NCBI RefSeq assembly: GCF_024362695.1
Contig: NW_026063246.1
Span: 744,001 to 808,000, forward strand
Direction: 5' to 3'
Source of the DNA: Pectinophora gossypiella
Taxonomy: Eukaryota; Arthropoda; Insecta; Lepidoptera; Gelechiidae
DNA length: 64,000 nt
Made by a program: the position numbers and the translations under genes. The notes beneath the pieces were generated by a model that worked only from the letters and a program-made list of their open reading frames with translations, did no database searches and was not told the origin of the DNA. Shown here one piece after another: positions 63,282 to 64,000 of the stretch; the first letter of the stretch is position 1, and the number at the start of each line of letters is the position of its first letter.

Positions 63282-64000
63282 ATGGATTGTACAAATAAAA
63301 GTAGAGTCAAACCGCGTTCCCTTACAATAGGTTTTTTCAATGCTGATGGCATCTTAGGTCAACGTGCAGAGATTCACGAGTTTGTAAAACACCATCAGGT
63401 AGATATTTTATTAGTGCAGGAATCTTTCCTCAAACCCTCTAACCGCGACCCCAAGATGGCAAATTATAATCTAGTGCGAAACGACAGGACCTGCGCGCCC
63501 AAAGGGGGCACTCTCATTTATTATAAAAAGTCACTTCACTGTATCCCCATAGACCCACCTGCCCTCACTGACATTGAGGCTTCGATCTGTCGAGTAGGCA
63601 TGACAGGACATCAGCCGATCACATTAGTGTCGGCTTATCTATCTCCTAATAACTCTAAGAGGTTACTTAGAAGTGACCTCGAAGCCCTCTTTAATCTCAG
63701 TAATTCAGTCATAATTGCAGGCGATCTTAACGCTAAACATCTTTCTTGGAGTTGCTTAACAACAAACACAAGAGGCAGGGTATTAGAAACTCTAGCCGAG
63801 CCCCTCTATTATGATATAATAACACCATTGCAGCCCACTAGATATCCCCCTGACTTGAACCACAGACCAGAAATACTCGACTTGGCGCTTCTAAAGAACA
63901 TAAACTTACGTTTGTGTTCTATAGAAGTACTACACGAGTTACAATCCGACCACCGACCTGTTATATTAAAACTAGGCTCCCGTTTAGACGCCCCTGATAA
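63282..64000 (+). CDS. Jockey-type ORF2, endonuclease part, right copy, runs off the window
   Basis: 239 codons visible, open to the last base. N20, E47, D148/N150 and S222-D223-H224 of the endonuclease are all present. Few differences from the left copy (for example RTCAPKGG for RIFAPKGG). RT and 3' end lie outside the window. Confidence 0.9.
   Translation, partial: MDCTNKSRVKPRSLTIGFFNADGILGQRAEIHEFVKHHQVDILLVQESFLKPSNRDPKMANYNLVRNDRTCAPKGGTLIYYKKSLHCIPIDPPALTDIEASICRVGMTGHQPITLVSAYLSPNNSKRLLRSDLEALFNLSNSVIIAGDLNAKHLSWSCLTTNTRGRVLETLAEPLYYDIITPLQPTRYPPDLNHRPEILDLALLKNINLRLCSIEVLHELQSDHRPVILKLGSRLDAPD

Overview
The window reads as repeat-dense chromatin of a moth or butterfly. Lineage clues are Lep1-type Helitrons (5' TACTAATATTATAAATGCG, 3' end in CTAG), tRNA-headed and (ATGT)n-tailed lepidopteran SINEs, and a mix of Jockey, CR1-group, Ty3/gypsy, MULE and foldback elements. 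I found no intact conserved host gene. Only one stretch (42.6-43.6 kb plus 49.7 kb) looks like host-type exons. Density, nesting and many young intact elements suggest heterochromatin, possibly a W chromosome or pericentromere; that is inference.

Layout. 1-5223: minus-strand Jockey element, intact as far as visible. It has cut a CR1-like element (5224-8440). 8.5-12.2 kb: reverse transcriptase remnants, copy 1 of a Helentron-like minisatellite unit and foldback element FbA. 13.1-16.4 kb: an element with 245-bp inverted repeats carrying a viral-type packaging ATPase and a frameshifted companion gene. 16.46-18.65 kb: a MULE DNA transposon with 8-bp target duplication. 18.7-23.2 kb: mostly unassigned AT-rich DNA plus foldback FbB and repeat C. 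23.2-26.8 kb: a CR1-like remnant split by a Lep1-type Helitron.

27.2-39.9 kb is a four-level nest. Helentron copy 2 was split by a full-length CR1-group retrotransposon (TSD ATTGT), which was split by a Ty3/gypsy element Gy1 (TSD ATACG), whose 3' LTR was split by another LINE fragment. 39.9-41.4 kb: a 165-bp satellite. 42.6-43.6 kb: five exon-like tandem units with conserved splice sites, with a related terminal exon and poly(A) signal at 49.7-49.9 kb. The young single-ORF Gy2 (43.7-49.6 kb) sits in the intron between them. 51-57 kb: Gy3 remnant (LTR, polypurine tract, pol 3' half) split by Helentron copy 3, itself holding a SINE with a 12-bp duplication. 57-60.7 kb: FbB, two Helitrons, repeat C, a tRNA-type SINE and the pol tail of Gy4. 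60872-64000: a second near-identical Jockey, inverted relative to the first.

The genes form no pathway. They are separate mobile elements whose insertion order can be read from target duplications. The least explained parts are the packaging-ATPase element, the exon-like array, the foldback-ended Helentron composite and the RS-rich Gag of Gy2.
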